DNA of 64,000 nt, taken from Bradyrhizobium archetypum. Lineage in GTDB: Bacteria > Pseudomonadota > Alphaproteobacteria > Rhizobiales > Xanthobacteraceae. Every line of letters begins with the position of its first letter. Positions within the stretch are counted from its first letter, which is position 1. The translations under genes and the position numbers were made by a program. The notes below the pieces were generated by a model, which saw only the letters and a program-made list of their open reading frames with translations, ran no database searches and was not told where the DNA came from. Positions 24,286-32,808 of the stretch are shown here, one piece after another. The stretch is from the NCBI RefSeq assembly GCF_013114835.1, contig NZ_JAAVLW010000009.1, positions 62,001-126,000 on the forward strand, in the 5' to 3' direction.

Positions 24286-25290
24286 ATGAACGTCTCTCCG
24301 CTCAGCAATTCGATCATGCGGGCTGCCGTCTTCCACGGCCACGAACGCATCACTATCGAGCGCGTGGCGATACCGGAAGTGGCGACCGGCGAGGTGCTGG
24401 TGCGCATCTCGCGCACGGCGCTGTGCGGCTCCGATTTCAAGCTCTGGCACAAGGGTGCGGAGTTCACCGCCGGTCACGAAATCTTCGGCGTGGTCGAGCA
24501 GCCGGACCACCGGCTGCATGGTCGCCGCTGCGCCGTCTATATCCCGCTTCATTGCGACCGCTGCGATGCCTGCAAGCGCGGCGACACGCAGATGTGTCTG
24601 GAAGTGTCGAGCCTGATCGGCTGGAACCGGCCGGGCGGATATGCCGAATATGTGCCGGTGCCGGAGAACTGCCTGTTGCCGGTGCCCGACGATATCGAGG
24701 ACAGCCTTGCACCGTTGCTGCTCGACGTGATCGGCACCTCGGGGCACGCCGTGCGGTTTGTCAGCCGCGTGGTGCCGCCCAAAGAGGCTGGCCCTGTGTT
24801 GGTGATGGGCGCGGGACCCGTCGGCCTTGGCGTTGTGCTGGTGTTGCGCAGCCTCGGCTATGGCGACATCCATGTCGCCGATCCGAACGTGGCACGGCTT
24901 GCGATCGCGCAGTCCTTCGGCGCGACGGCGCATCCGGTCGGCGATACCTCGAAACGCTTTGCGCTGATCATGGAATGCTCGGGGGCGCATGCAGCGCGCA
25001 ACCTTGGCATCGAGCTCGTTCTGCCCCGCGGCGCGCTGGTGCTGGTTGGCGAGAACGCCGCACCCTGGACCATCGAGGAAGGCAAGGTGTTCCGCCGCAA
25101 GGACTTCTACATGATCCGCACCTTCTATTTCCCGATCGCCGATTTCGAGCCGAACGTCGCGCTGCTGCGCCGCTACAAGGACGAGTATCGCGTCCTGGTC
25201 GACGGCGAGTTTGGCCTTTCGAGCCTGCCGGAGAATTTCGCACGTTTCGCCAAGGGCGAATTGATCAAGCCCGTGCTGGCGCTGGACTGA
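24286..25290 (+). CDS. Zinc-dependent alcohol/polyol dehydrogenase
   Basis: 334 residues of the medium-chain zinc dehydrogenase family. The catalytic zinc ligands lie in ALCGSDF and AGHE. The structural zinc site is the four-Cys lobe CDRCDACKRGDTQMC. The NAD(P) loop is VMGAGPVGLG. Members oxidise polyols, sugar acids or threonine. Set inside the transporter operon, it probably converts the imported polyol or sugar to a ketose or keto acid ahead of the kinase and aldolase. Start at 24286, or 30 bases later at a second ATG. Confidence 0.88.
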   Translation: MNVSPLSNSIMRAAVFHGHERITIERVAIPEVATGEVLVRISRTALCGSDFKLWHKGAEFTAGHEIFGVVEQPDHRLHGRRCAVYIPLHCDRCDACKRGDTQMCLEVSSLIGWNRPGGYAEYVPVPENCLLPVPDDIEDSLAPLLLDVIGTSGHAVRFVSRVVPPKEAGPVLVMGAGPVGLGVVLVLRSLGYGDIHVADPNVARLAIAQSFGATAHPVGDTSKRFALIMECSGAHAARNLGIELVLPRGALVLVGENAAPWTIEEGKVFRRKDFYMIRTFYFPIADFEPNVALLRRYKDEYRVLVDGEFGLSSLPENFARFAKGELIKPVLALD

Positions 25291-25296
25291 ACGCTC

Positions 25297-26370
25297 ATGG
25301 CCTCGATCTCGATCCGCAATCTCGTCAAGCGCTACGGCAACTTTGCCGTGATCCCCGATCTCAATCTCGAGATCGCCGATCACGAGTTCGTCGTCTTCGT
25401 CGGTCCTTCCGGCTGCGGCAAGTCCACGCTGCTGCGGATCATCGCAGGGCTTGAGCCGATTACGGCAGGTGAGCTCTATATCGGCGACAAGCGGGTCAAC
25501 GGCATTCCGGCTGCGCAGCGCGACATCGCCATGGTGTTCCAGGACTACGCGCTCTATCCGCATATGCGCGTCTACGAGAACATGTCCTTTGCGCTCGAGC
25601 TGCGGGGAACGCCGAAGGCCGAGATCGATGCGCGGGTGAAGCGCGCCGCGGCGTTGTTGCATATCGAACCCTATCTCGACCGCAAGCCGAAGGAATTGTC
25701 CGGCGGTCAGCGGCAGCGCGTGGCGATGGGACGCGCGATCGTGCGCAATCCGAAAGCGTTCCTGTTCGATGAGCCGCTTTCCAATCTCGATGCAAAGCTG
25801 CGCGGGCAGGTGCGGGCCGAAATCAAGGCATTGTCGCAGGAGCTGAAGACCACGATGGTCTTCGTTACCCATGACCAGATCGAGGCCATGACCATGGCCG
25901 ACCGCATCGTGGTGTTGCAAAGCGGCGCCGTGCAGCAATACGACACGCCGGAGGCGGTGTATGAGCGGCCGGCCAACCAGTTTGTGGCGGGCTTCATCGG
26001 CTCGCCGGCGATGAATTTCTTTCCCGTCGAGTGGCGCGGCGAGGCCGTCGTATTTTCGCAAGATGGCGCGAGGGTTCCGCTCGGGCTGGAGAGTTGTGGC
26101 CCGCTGCGCCAGGCGGGCAAGGGCGTGCTCGGAATCCGGCCTGAGCATTTCGCCGTGGCGGCCGATCCCGCCGACGGCATGGCTGTGATGATCAAGCTGG
26201 TCGAGCCGCTCGGCTCGGATACGCTGATCCATTTCGATCTTGCCGGCGCTTCCGCCATTGCGCGCGTCGATCCGTCGCTGCGGCCGAAGGTCGGCGATCG
26301 CGTCAGCCTTCGCCCGCAGCCCGGCAAGACGCATCTGTTCGACAGTACCGATGGCCGGGTGCTGCAGTGA
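25297..26370 (+). CDS. Sugar ABC transporter ATPase (UgpC/MsmK type)
   Basis: 357 residues. Walker A GPSGCGKST, Q-loop VFQDYALYPHM, signature LSGGQRQRVAMGRAI, Walker B FLFDEPLSNLDAKLR and H-loop VTHDQ are all intact. A C-terminal TOBE-type regulatory domain (about 245-357) follows. It energises the two permeases encoded upstream. Its stop overlaps the kinase start (GTGA). Confidence 0.93.
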   Translation: MASISIRNLVKRYGNFAVIPDLNLEIADHEFVVFVGPSGCGKSTLLRIIAGLEPITAGELYIGDKRVNGIPAAQRDIAMVFQDYALYPHMRVYENMSFALELRGTPKAEIDARVKRAAALLHIEPYLDRKPKELSGGQRQRVAMGRAIVRNPKAFLFDEPLSNLDAKLRGQVRAEIKALSQELKTTMVFVTHDQIEAMTMADRIVVLQSGAVQQYDTPEAVYERPANQFVAGFIGSPAMNFFPVEWRGEAVVFSQDGARVPLGLESCGPLRQAGKGVLGIRPEHFAVAADPADGMAVMIKLVEPLGSDTLIHFDLAGASAIARVDPSLRPKVGDRVSLRPQPGKTHLFDSTDGRVLQ

Positions 26371-27326
26371 CCGTGCGGGAAGGGACCGAAGATCGCGGGG
26401 CGATTGCGGATATGGCGGCGAAGGCCGGGCGGGTGCGCATCATCTGCCTTGGGCTCTCCGCGCTTGATCAGGTCTGGCGTGTCGAGCGGTTCTTTGCCGG
26501 CGAGGGCGCGAAGCTCCGGGGATTCGACTATTCGACGCTCGGCGGCGGGATGGCCGCAAACGCTGCCGTCACCGGCGCGCGCCTTGGTGGCTCAGTCGCA
26601 TTCTGGGGGCGCGCGGGCGATGATGCGGCGGGGCGCGAAATGCGCGCGGCGATGGCTGCCGAGGGGATCGACGTCGCAAACTTCAAGCTGTTTGCGGATG
26701 GACGCTCCTCGGTGTCGGGAATCATCGTCGACGCATCCGGAGAGCGGCAGATCGTGAATTTTCGTGGAGCCTTTCCGGCGGCGGCCGATTGGCTTCCCCT
26801 GGATGAAGTAGCCCATGTCTCGGCGGTGCTTGCCGATCCGCGTTGGGTCGAGGGCGCTGTCGCGCTGTTCGGTAGAGCGCGCGCCCTCGGCATTCCGACC
26901 GTGCTCGATGGCGACGTTGCCGACGCTGACGTGTTCGAGCGCCTGCTGCCGCTCACCGACCACGCCATCTTCTCCGAGCCTGCACTAGCCGCCTTCGCGG
27001 GGTCAGCGGACGACGCGGCGCTGGGCAAGCTCGCGCGGTTCAATTGCCGTGTCACGGCGGTCACGCGCGGCAGCGAAGGGGTGAGTTGGTCCGAGCACGG
27101 CCACGTGCACCGGCGCGCCGCATACACCGTTCCCGTCGTCGACACGACCGGCGCCGGCGACGTCTTTCATGGCGCCTATGTCTTTGCGATCGGAGCCGGC
27201 CTCGCGGTGCGGGACGCCATGGCATTCGCCGCCGCGGCCGCCGCACTGAAATGCACCCATTCGGGCGGCCGCGCCGGAATTCCTTCCATCCACGACTGTC
27301 TTGCCTTGATGAGGACGCACCAATGA
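26367..27326 (+). CDS. PfkB family sugar kinase resembling sulfofructose kinase YihV
   Basis: 319 residues starting at a GTG overlapping the ATPase stop. PfkB motifs are the N-terminal GGGMAANAAVTGARLG and the C-terminal DTTGAGDVFHGA with the catalytic Asp. Compared from memory with E. coli YihV, many distinctive stretches match: VLADPRW, VLDGDV, DHAIFSEPALA and AALKCTHSGGRAGIP. The Asn and Arg aligned with YihV Asn109 and Arg138, which I recall as part of the sulfonate pocket, are both kept. It should phosphorylate a ketose-type substrate. Whether that is sulfofructose, tagatose or another sugar is open. Confidence 0.82.
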   Translation: MTVREGTEDRGAIADMAAKAGRVRIICLGLSALDQVWRVERFFAGEGAKLRGFDYSTLGGGMAANAAVTGARLGGSVAFWGRAGDDAAGREMRAAMAAEGIDVANFKLFADGRSSVSGIIVDASGERQIVNFRGAFPAAADWLPLDEVAHVSAVLADPRWVEGAVALFGRARALGIPTVLDGDVADADVFERLLPLTDHAIFSEPALAAFAGSADDAALGKLARFNCRVTAVTRGSEGVSWSEHGHVHRRAAYTVPVVDTTGAGDVFHGAYVFAIGAGLAVRDAMAFAAAAAALKCTHSGGRAGIPSIHDCLALMRTHQ

Positions 27327-28360
27327 GAACAATCGGAAAGAACCGTGGCCTTGCGCGCCTCGCCGATGCGGATGGGCACTTTCGCATGGTTGCCCTGGAC
27401 CAGCGGCCGCCGCTGTTCGACGCCATCGCGCAGGCGAAGGGCATTACGCGCGAGCAGGTCGAATATGCCGACGTAACCGCCGCCAAGCGGCTGCTCGTCG
27501 AAAACCTGTCGCCGTATTGCAGCTCGATGCTGTTCGATCCGAATTTCGCGGTGCCCGCCGCGATCGATCTCTTGCCCGCGCGCTGCGGTCTCATCATGAC
27601 GCTGGAAGAGCACCGCGTCGAGGAGACCGCCGGAGGCCGCAAGTCGCGGGCCATCGCCAACTGGAGCGTGGAGAAGATCCGCGCGATCGGCGGCGACGCG
27701 GTCAAGGTGCTTGCCTGGTACCGTCCTGATGCCGACACTGCCGTCAACGAACACCAGAAGAGGTTCGTGCGCGAGATCGGACAGGACTGCGCGCGCTACG
27801 ACATTCCCTATGTGCTGGAGCTCCTGGTCTATCCATTCCTCGGTAGCGCCAACCACACTGCGGATTATGTCGAATCGCCCGGCAAGCTGCCGGGACTGGT
27901 GATCCAAAGCGTGCGCGAGTTCGCCAAGCCGGAATATGGCGTCGACCTCCTGAAGCTGGAGAGCCCGCTCGCCGCCAACAGCCTGCCGCCGCGGGATGGC
28001 AGCGCGGCGGCGCAAGCTGCGCAGGAGCAGTTCGATGCCATCGGCGCGGTCTGCCGCGAGCGGAACATTCCCTGGGTGCTGCTGTCGGCCGGCGCGGCGC
28101 CCGAGAAATTCGAGCGGGTGCTGGAGTTTGCCTATGCGGCCGGCGCCGGCGGCTTCCTTGCGGGGCGTACGATCTGGCTTGACGCCGTTCGCAAGCACTT
28201 CCCGGATCGTGCAGCGGTTGCGGCGAGCCTGCGGAAGGACGGCGTTGCCGTGCTTGAAGGGCTTAATGCGCTGACCAAGGCAAAGGCTGCCCGATGGAAG
28301 GCACGCTTTCCCGCCTTTGGCGATATCAAGAAGGAAGGCGATTTCGCCCGCGCCTATTAG
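27323..28360 (+). CDS. LacD/YihT-like class I aldolase
   Basis: 345 residues of the class I tagatose-bisphosphate/sulfofructose-phosphate aldolase family. Signature parts are FRMVALDQRPPLF, LSPYCSSMLFDP, VKVLAWYRPD, the Schiff-base region VDLLKLESPL and the phosphate loop AGAGGFLAGRTIW. E. coli YihT is about 290 residues, and this protein has a longer C-terminus (LTKAKAARWKARFPAFGD). It overlaps the kinase gene (ATGA), so the kinase product is likely its substrate, giving dihydroxyacetone phosphate and a three-carbon aldehyde. Confidence 0.82.
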   Translation: MRTIGKNRGLARLADADGHFRMVALDQRPPLFDAIAQAKGITREQVEYADVTAAKRLLVENLSPYCSSMLFDPNFAVPAAIDLLPARCGLIMTLEEHRVEETAGGRKSRAIANWSVEKIRAIGGDAVKVLAWYRPDADTAVNEHQKRFVREIGQDCARYDIPYVLELLVYPFLGSANHTADYVESPGKLPGLVIQSVREFAKPEYGVDLLKLESPLAANSLPPRDGSAAAQAAQEQFDAIGAVCRERNIPWVLLSAGAAPEKFERVLEFAYAAGAGGFLAGRTIWLDAVRKHFPDRAAVAASLRKDGVAVLEGLNALTKAKAARWKARFPAFGDIKKEGDFARAY

Positions 28361-28408
28361 CCATGTCGTGAACTTGATCGCCAACAGGATAAGTTCGGGA
28401 TCCGGAAA

Positions 28409-29528
28409 ATGGCCTTCACCATTCGCACAATCGAGGCGTTCTGCTACCGCTACCCGCTGTCGACACCGGTGGTGACGTCGTTCGGCCGGATGCTGAACCG
28501 CCCGGCGGTGTTCGTTCGCGCCGAGGACAAGGACGGCGTGGTCGGCTGGGGCGAGGTCTGGTCGAATTTTCCTTCGACGGGCGCCGAACATCGGGCGCGC
28601 CTGGTCAATGAGGTGCTCGCGCCGGCGGTGACGGGAAGCAGGTTTGATGATCCCGCGCACGCGTTCGAGACGCTCACGCAAAGGCACCGCGGTGCTGGCG
28701 CTGCAATGCGGAGAGCCCGGGCCGTTTGCGCAGGCCATTGCGGGAATCGACCTTGCGCTGTGGGATCTCCATGCGCGTCGGCACAAGCAGCCTCTGTGGC
28801 GTGTGCTGGGCGGTCGTTCTGCCAGGATCAAGGTCTATGCCAGCGGCATCAATCCGGGCGGGGCGCAGCAGACGGCCGAAGCGGCGCTGAAACGCGGACA
28901 TCGCGCGCTGAAGCTGAAGGTCGGCTTCGATACGGCAACGGATATCGCCAACCTGACAGCGCTGCGCGCCGTCATCGGCAAAGGCATGCTGGCGGCGGAT
29001 GCCAACCAGGGCTGGTCGATCGACCAGGCGCTGGAGATCGTGCCACGCCTCGGCGAGTTCGACTTGCGTTGGCTGGAAGAGCCGCTTCGCGCCGATCGTC
29101 CGCAGGAGGAGTGGCGAAGGCTGCGCACCAGCGCCGGCATGCCGCTTGCGGCAGGCGAGAACATTGCGAGCCGGGACGGCTTCGAGCAGGTTCTTGCAGG
29201 GAACGTGCTTGATGTCGTTCAGCCCGATATCGCCAAATGGGGCGGGCTGACGATCTGCGGCGGATTGGCAAACGACATTCTGACCGCCGCCAAGACCTTT
29301 TGTCCGCATTATCTCGGTGGTGGCATAGGACTGCTGGCGTCCGCCCATCTGCTTGCCGGCGTCGGAGGTGGCGGCTGGCTGGAAGTGGACGTCAACGACA
29401 ATCCGCTGCGCGATCAATTCTGCGGACCGGTCTTGCATATTTCCGACGGAACTGTCGCTCTGACCGAGGAGCCTGGCCTCGGAATAGCGCCCGACCTTGC
29501 ATCGATCGAGCGCTGCCGCACGCTGTGA
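28409..29528 (+). pseudogene. Enolase-superfamily (mandelate racemase type) gene broken by a frameshift
   Basis: Together the two frames encode a whole mandelate racemase/muconate lactonizing enzyme-type protein. From 28409 the first frame gives TIRTIEAFCYRYPLSTPVV up to about DDPAHAFETLT. Near 28676-28684 the match shifts by one base and continues as TAVLALQCGEPGPFAQAI to the stop at 29528. The catalytic set survives in the second frame: LKLKVG (K-x-K), DAN, EEP and GEN. It needs one base removed or two added to read through. It may be a recent pseudogene or a sequence error. The family dehydrates or epimerises sugar acids. Confidence 0.8.
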
Positions 29529-29530
29529 TT

Positions 29531-29564
29531 GAAAACCCGCCGCGGCCAAGCCGGGCGGGTTTTC
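29531..29564 (+). terminator. Rho-independent type terminator after the sugar operon
   Basis: Arms GAAAACCCGCC (29531-29541) and GGCGGGTTTTC (29554-29564) form an 11-pair stem with a 12-base loop just after the enolase-type stop codon. The A-run and T-run inside the stem make it work in both directions, so it can also end the converging TRAP operon. Confidence 0.8.
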
Positions 29565-29649
29565 AAGTCTTCGATGAGGAGCGCTTCGCGCGGGAGATCG
29601 GATGTACCGGACACGGTGCTCGCGCGTCCCCACGAGATAGTGACAGCCC

Positions 29650-30624
29650 TTACTTCTTGTACGCAGCGATCACGGCTTCACCATCGCTGCCGGCCTTCTT
29701 CAGCCAATCGGCGGTCAACTGCTCGCCGATTTTCTCGAGGCCGGACTTCAACGCGGGAGGCGGCGGCAGCACCTTCATCTTGTTGGCCTGAAGCTGTTCG
29801 AGATACCACTTCGCCTTTTCTTCCGCGAGCTTCCAACCGCGCTCTTCGGCAACCGCCGACGCTTTCAGGATCGCTTCCTGGGTCGGCTTGTCGAGCGCGT
29901 CGAAAGCCGCCTTGTTCACGAAGGTGACGTTCTTCGGAATCCAGGCTTGTGTATCATAGAAATGCGTCATGGTTTCCCAGGACTTGCTGTCGTAGCCGGT
30001 CGAGCCCGAGGTCATGAATGCGTTGACGACTCCGGTGGCCAGCGCTTGCGGCAGTTCCGCGGCCTGGATGGTGACGGGCTGCGCACCGACGAGTTCGGCG
30101 ATGCGCGAGGTGCCGACATTGTAGGCGCGCCACTTCAGGCCCTTCATATCCTCGACCGTGTTGAGGTCCTTCTTGGCATAAATGCCTTGCGGACCCCACG
30201 GCACCGCGAACAGAAGCATAAGTCCCTGCGAGGCGAGCTTCTTTTCGATGGCAGGTTTCGAGGCGAGCCACAGCTTCTTGGCTGCCGGATAGCTCGTCGC
30301 CAGAAAGGGGATCACGTCGATGCCGAACATCGGATCTTCGTTCTCGTGCAGCGAGATCAAAACCTCGCCCGCCTGCGCCTGTCCGGTGGCGACCGCGCGC
30401 TTGATTTCCGGCGCCTTGAACAGCGACGCCGCGGGATGCACGGTGATCTGCAGCTTGTTGCCGGTGGCATCGGCAACGTCCTTGGCGAACGCGATCAGAT
30501 TGACCGAATGCGGATTATCCGCCGGATAGGCCGCCGGAAGATTCCATTTTGTCTGCGCCATTGCGGGAACGGCAAGGGCCGCGACGCAGGCCGCCAGTGC
30601 GAATGTTTTAAAAAGTCTGGACAT
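29650..30624 (-). CDS. dctP: TRAP transporter receptor protein DctP
   Basis: 324 residues. A signal peptide (LFKTFALAACVAALAVPAMA) precedes a DctP fold with WNLPAAYPADNPHS and the substrate-anchoring Arg region GLKWRAYNVGTSRIAELVGA. It is the last gene of the dctQMP operon. DctP-type receptors bind organic acids through that Arg and a carboxylate. The exact ligand is not readable, and the dct symbol denotes the family, not proven C4-dicarboxylate transport. Confidence 0.88.
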   Translation of the reverse strand: MSRLFKTFALAACVAALAVPAMAQTKWNLPAAYPADNPHSVNLIAFAKDVADATGNKLQITVHPAASLFKAPEIKRAVATGQAQAGEVLISLHENEDPMFGIDVIPFLATSYPAAKKLWLASKPAIEKKLASQGLMLLFAVPWGPQGIYAKKDLNTVEDMKGLKWRAYNVGTSRIAELVGAQPVTIQAAELPQALATGVVNAFMTSGSTGYDSKSWETMTHFYDTQAWIPKNVTFVNKAAFDALDKPTQEAILKASAVAEERGWKLAEEKAKWYLEQLQANKMKVLPPPPALKSGLEKIGEQLTADWLKKAGSDGEAVIAAYKK

Positions 30625-30636
30625 GACAATACCTCT

Positions 30637-31944
30637 CTAGCCAGGGAACGCTATCTGCGGCAGCACCATCACGATATCAGGAAAAACCGTGATGAGGGCA
30701 ACCGCCAGAACGAGCAAGAAGAAGAACGGCAGGGCGGCCTTGGCGACCGTGTTGGAATCCTTGCCGCTCATGGTCTGCAGAACAAACAGGTTGAAGCCGA
30801 CGGGCGGCGAGACTTCTGCCATTTCCACCACCAGCACTAGGAAAATGCCGAACCAGACCAGATCGAAGCCGGCCTGCTTCACCATCGGAATGACGATGGC
30901 GGTCGTCAGCACGATCATGGAGATGCCGTCGAGTGCCGTGCCGAGCACGATGTACATGACGGTAAGCGCCGCGATCAGCGCATAGGGGCTGAGCTGCAGG
31001 CTGTTCACCCAGTTCGCGAGCGCCATCGGGATGCCGGTATAGGCCATCGAGGTGCCCATGTAGGAGGCGCCAGCCAAGATCAGGAGGATCATGCAATTGA
31101 CCCTTGTTGCGCCCATCACGCTGGCCCAGAAGGATTGCCAGGTCAGCGCGCCCTGCCACCATGCAATCGCGAGCGATCCCAGTACGCCCCAGGCTGCGCA
31201 TTCCGTGGCCGTCGCCCAGCCCATCAAGAGCGACAGGAAGACGAAGATGATCAGCAGCAGGCAGGGGATGAGATTGAGCGATTCGGCGATGCGCCGGTGT
31301 AAGCTCATGGCCGGTTCGGCCGGCGGCGTGCGCTTGGGATTGGCAAGCGACCAGATCGCGATGTAGCCGGAATAGAGCGCCATCACCAGGAGGCCCGGCA
31401 GAAACCCGGCAAGGAAAACCTGAATGATCGAGACGTTCGCCTGCACGGCGTAGACCACCATGGTGATCGACGGCGGGATGAGAATGCCGAGCGTGCCGGC
31501 ACCGGCCAAAGATCCAAGGCTCAGATCTTCGTCATAGCCGCGCTTCTTCAGCTCCGGCAGCGCGATCTTGGCGACGGTGGCGCAGGTCGCGGCCGATGAT
31601 CCCGATACCGAGCCGAACACGCCGCAGGCGAGCACGTTGACGTGCATGAGGCGGCCCGGCAGCCAGTTCAGCCACGGCGCAAATCCGCGAAACATCTCTT
31701 CCGACAGGCGTGTGCGGAACAGAATTTCGCCCATCCAGATGAAGAGCGGCAACGCCGCGAGCGACCATGATGCGCTGTTGCCCCACACCGTTGTCGCCAG
31801 CACGCTGCCTGCCGGAATGCCGCCCGCGGCGAACTGCATGCCGGCCCAGCCCGTCGCCATCAAAGCGACGGCGATCCAGACGCCGGCGCCGAGCAGCAGC
31901 GCCAGAAATCCGAGCAGGATGGCGGCGATGGAAAGAAGCTCCAT
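30637..31944 (-). CDS. dctM: TRAP transporter large permease DctM
   Basis: 435 residues with about twelve membrane segments. Typical sequence includes GILIPPSITMVVYAVQA and FGIFLVLVVEMAEVSPPVGFN. The ATG at 31944 is chosen because it begins the first membrane segment (LLSIAAILLGFLALLLGAGV) and lies one base after the DctQ stop. It is the sodium-coupled transport channel. Confidence 0.92.
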   Translation of the reverse strand: MELLSIAAILLGFLALLLGAGVWIAVALMATGWAGMQFAAGGIPAGSVLATTVWGNSASWSLAALPLFIWMGEILFRTRLSEEMFRGFAPWLNWLPGRLMHVNVLACGVFGSVSGSSAATCATVAKIALPELKKRGYDEDLSLGSLAGAGTLGILIPPSITMVVYAVQANVSIIQVFLAGFLPGLLVMALYSGYIAIWSLANPKRTPPAEPAMSLHRRIAESLNLIPCLLLIIFVFLSLLMGWATATECAAWGVLGSLAIAWWQGALTWQSFWASVMGATRVNCMILLILAGASYMGTSMAYTGIPMALANWVNSLQLSPYALIAALTVMYIVLGTALDGISMIVLTTAIVIPMVKQAGFDLVWFGIFLVLVVEMAEVSPPVGFNLFVLQTMSGKDSNTVAKAALPFFFLLVLAVALITVFPDIVMVLPQIAFPG

Positions 31945-31945
31945 G

Positions 31946-32491
31946 TCAGACCCCGCTCTGCATGGCGCGTTCGACAATTTCCTCAGCGCTCTGCGGCTTT
32001 GGCAATTCGTAGCGCGGCGCGAAGCCGCGCAGCACATGCACCAGCTCATCCACAAAGGCGATGAAGAGAATCACCAGGCCGCTGCTGTAGCCGAGCTGCG
32101 GGATCCACAGCGGGACCGCGATGACGCCTTGCGAAATGTCGGCAAATTTCCACGACTGCCAGGTCATAACGGCGGCGTGCCAGGCGAAAAAGCCGATGAA
32201 GCCGACGCCGATCAGGAGCGCTGCGATCTCGACATAGTGGCGCACGCTGTCGTTGAGGCGGTCGATCAGAAGGCCGACGCGGATCATCTCGCCATGTTTG
32301 AATGTGTGGGCGAGCCCGAGGAAGGCCGTCGCCGCCATGCACCAGGAGATGAAGTCGTCGCCCGCCGGAATATTGAGGCCAAGCGGCCGGCCAGCCGACA
32401 ACAGCATCATCAGCACGAAAATCGCAATGAGGAAAAGCCCAGCGAGATAGCCCGAGAATAGGTAGAGCCGATCAAGAAACACGCGGATCAT
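31946..32491 (-). CDS. dctQ: TRAP transporter small permease DctQ
   Basis: 181 residues with four membrane segments, including LAGLFLIAIFVLMMLLSAG and ALLIGVGFIGFFAWHAAV. The conserved cytoplasmic stretch GLAHTFKHGEMIRVGLLIDRL is typical of DctQ. The ATG at 32491 follows a GAGAGGAAAAG element. It is the first gene after a sigma-54 promoter. Confidence 0.9.
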   Translation of the reverse strand: MIRVFLDRLYLFSGYLAGLFLIAIFVLMMLLSAGRPLGLNIPAGDDFISWCMAATAFLGLAHTFKHGEMIRVGLLIDRLNDSVRHYVEIAALLIGVGFIGFFAWHAAVMTWQSWKFADISQGVIAVPLWIPQLGYSSGLVILFIAFVDELVHVLRGFAPRYELPKPQSAEEIVERAMQSGV

Positions 32492-32528
32492 AATGTTGCT
32501 TTTCCTCTCGCACGCATGCTGGCCTGGA

Positions 32529-32544
32529 AGCAATAGCCGTACCA
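32529..32544 (-). promoter_or_regulatory. Sigma-54 (RpoN) promoter of the TRAP operon
   Basis: On the minus strand the sequence TGGTACGGCTATTGCT matches the -24/-12 consensus TGGCACG-N4-TTGCW at all but one position, with correct GG-to-GC spacing. Transcription would start near 32518, about 27 bases before the DctQ ATG. Activation by an NtrC/DctD-type enhancer-binding protein is expected. Confidence 0.72.
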
Positions 32545-32808
32545 CTTCCGGTAACCATTCTCATCTGGTACCGCGTGTTGCTCCGCACCCGCCGAACACG
32601 GATCGCTGAGGTCAGCCGCCCAAAGCGACAGGTTTTCGGAGTTGCCCGGGACAGTCAAGCCGGGAGGCCAAGTCCCGCGGCCGCGCCGGTTGCGCCAAGG
32701 CGTGCGGCGACTTTCTCACCCGAAGGTAGCGGGTCTGGTCGTGCTCGCGAAGCGAGTGAAAGGCTGCCTGCCGACCGAGATAGCGGTCCAGGGGGACTGC
32801 ACCGATTC
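32545..32808. other. Intergenic region between TRAP promoter and DUF1045 gene
   Basis: Upstream of the sigma-54 promoter this stretch should hold the enhancer site for its activator, but I could not find a clear inverted repeat for one. No credible gene is visible. Short frames here have no ribosome binding site or recognisable sequence. It also forms the 3' flank of the phn minus-strand operon. Confidence 0.35.

Noticed and set aside
24274..26334. A 686-residue minus-strand frame across the dehydrogenase and ATPase genes
   Set aside because: It lies opposite two motif-complete genes and shows no family resemblance.
28676..28684. Programmed ribosomal frameshift in the enolase-type gene
   Set aside because: No slippery heptamer followed by a stem-loop is visible. 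Mutation or sequence error is simpler.
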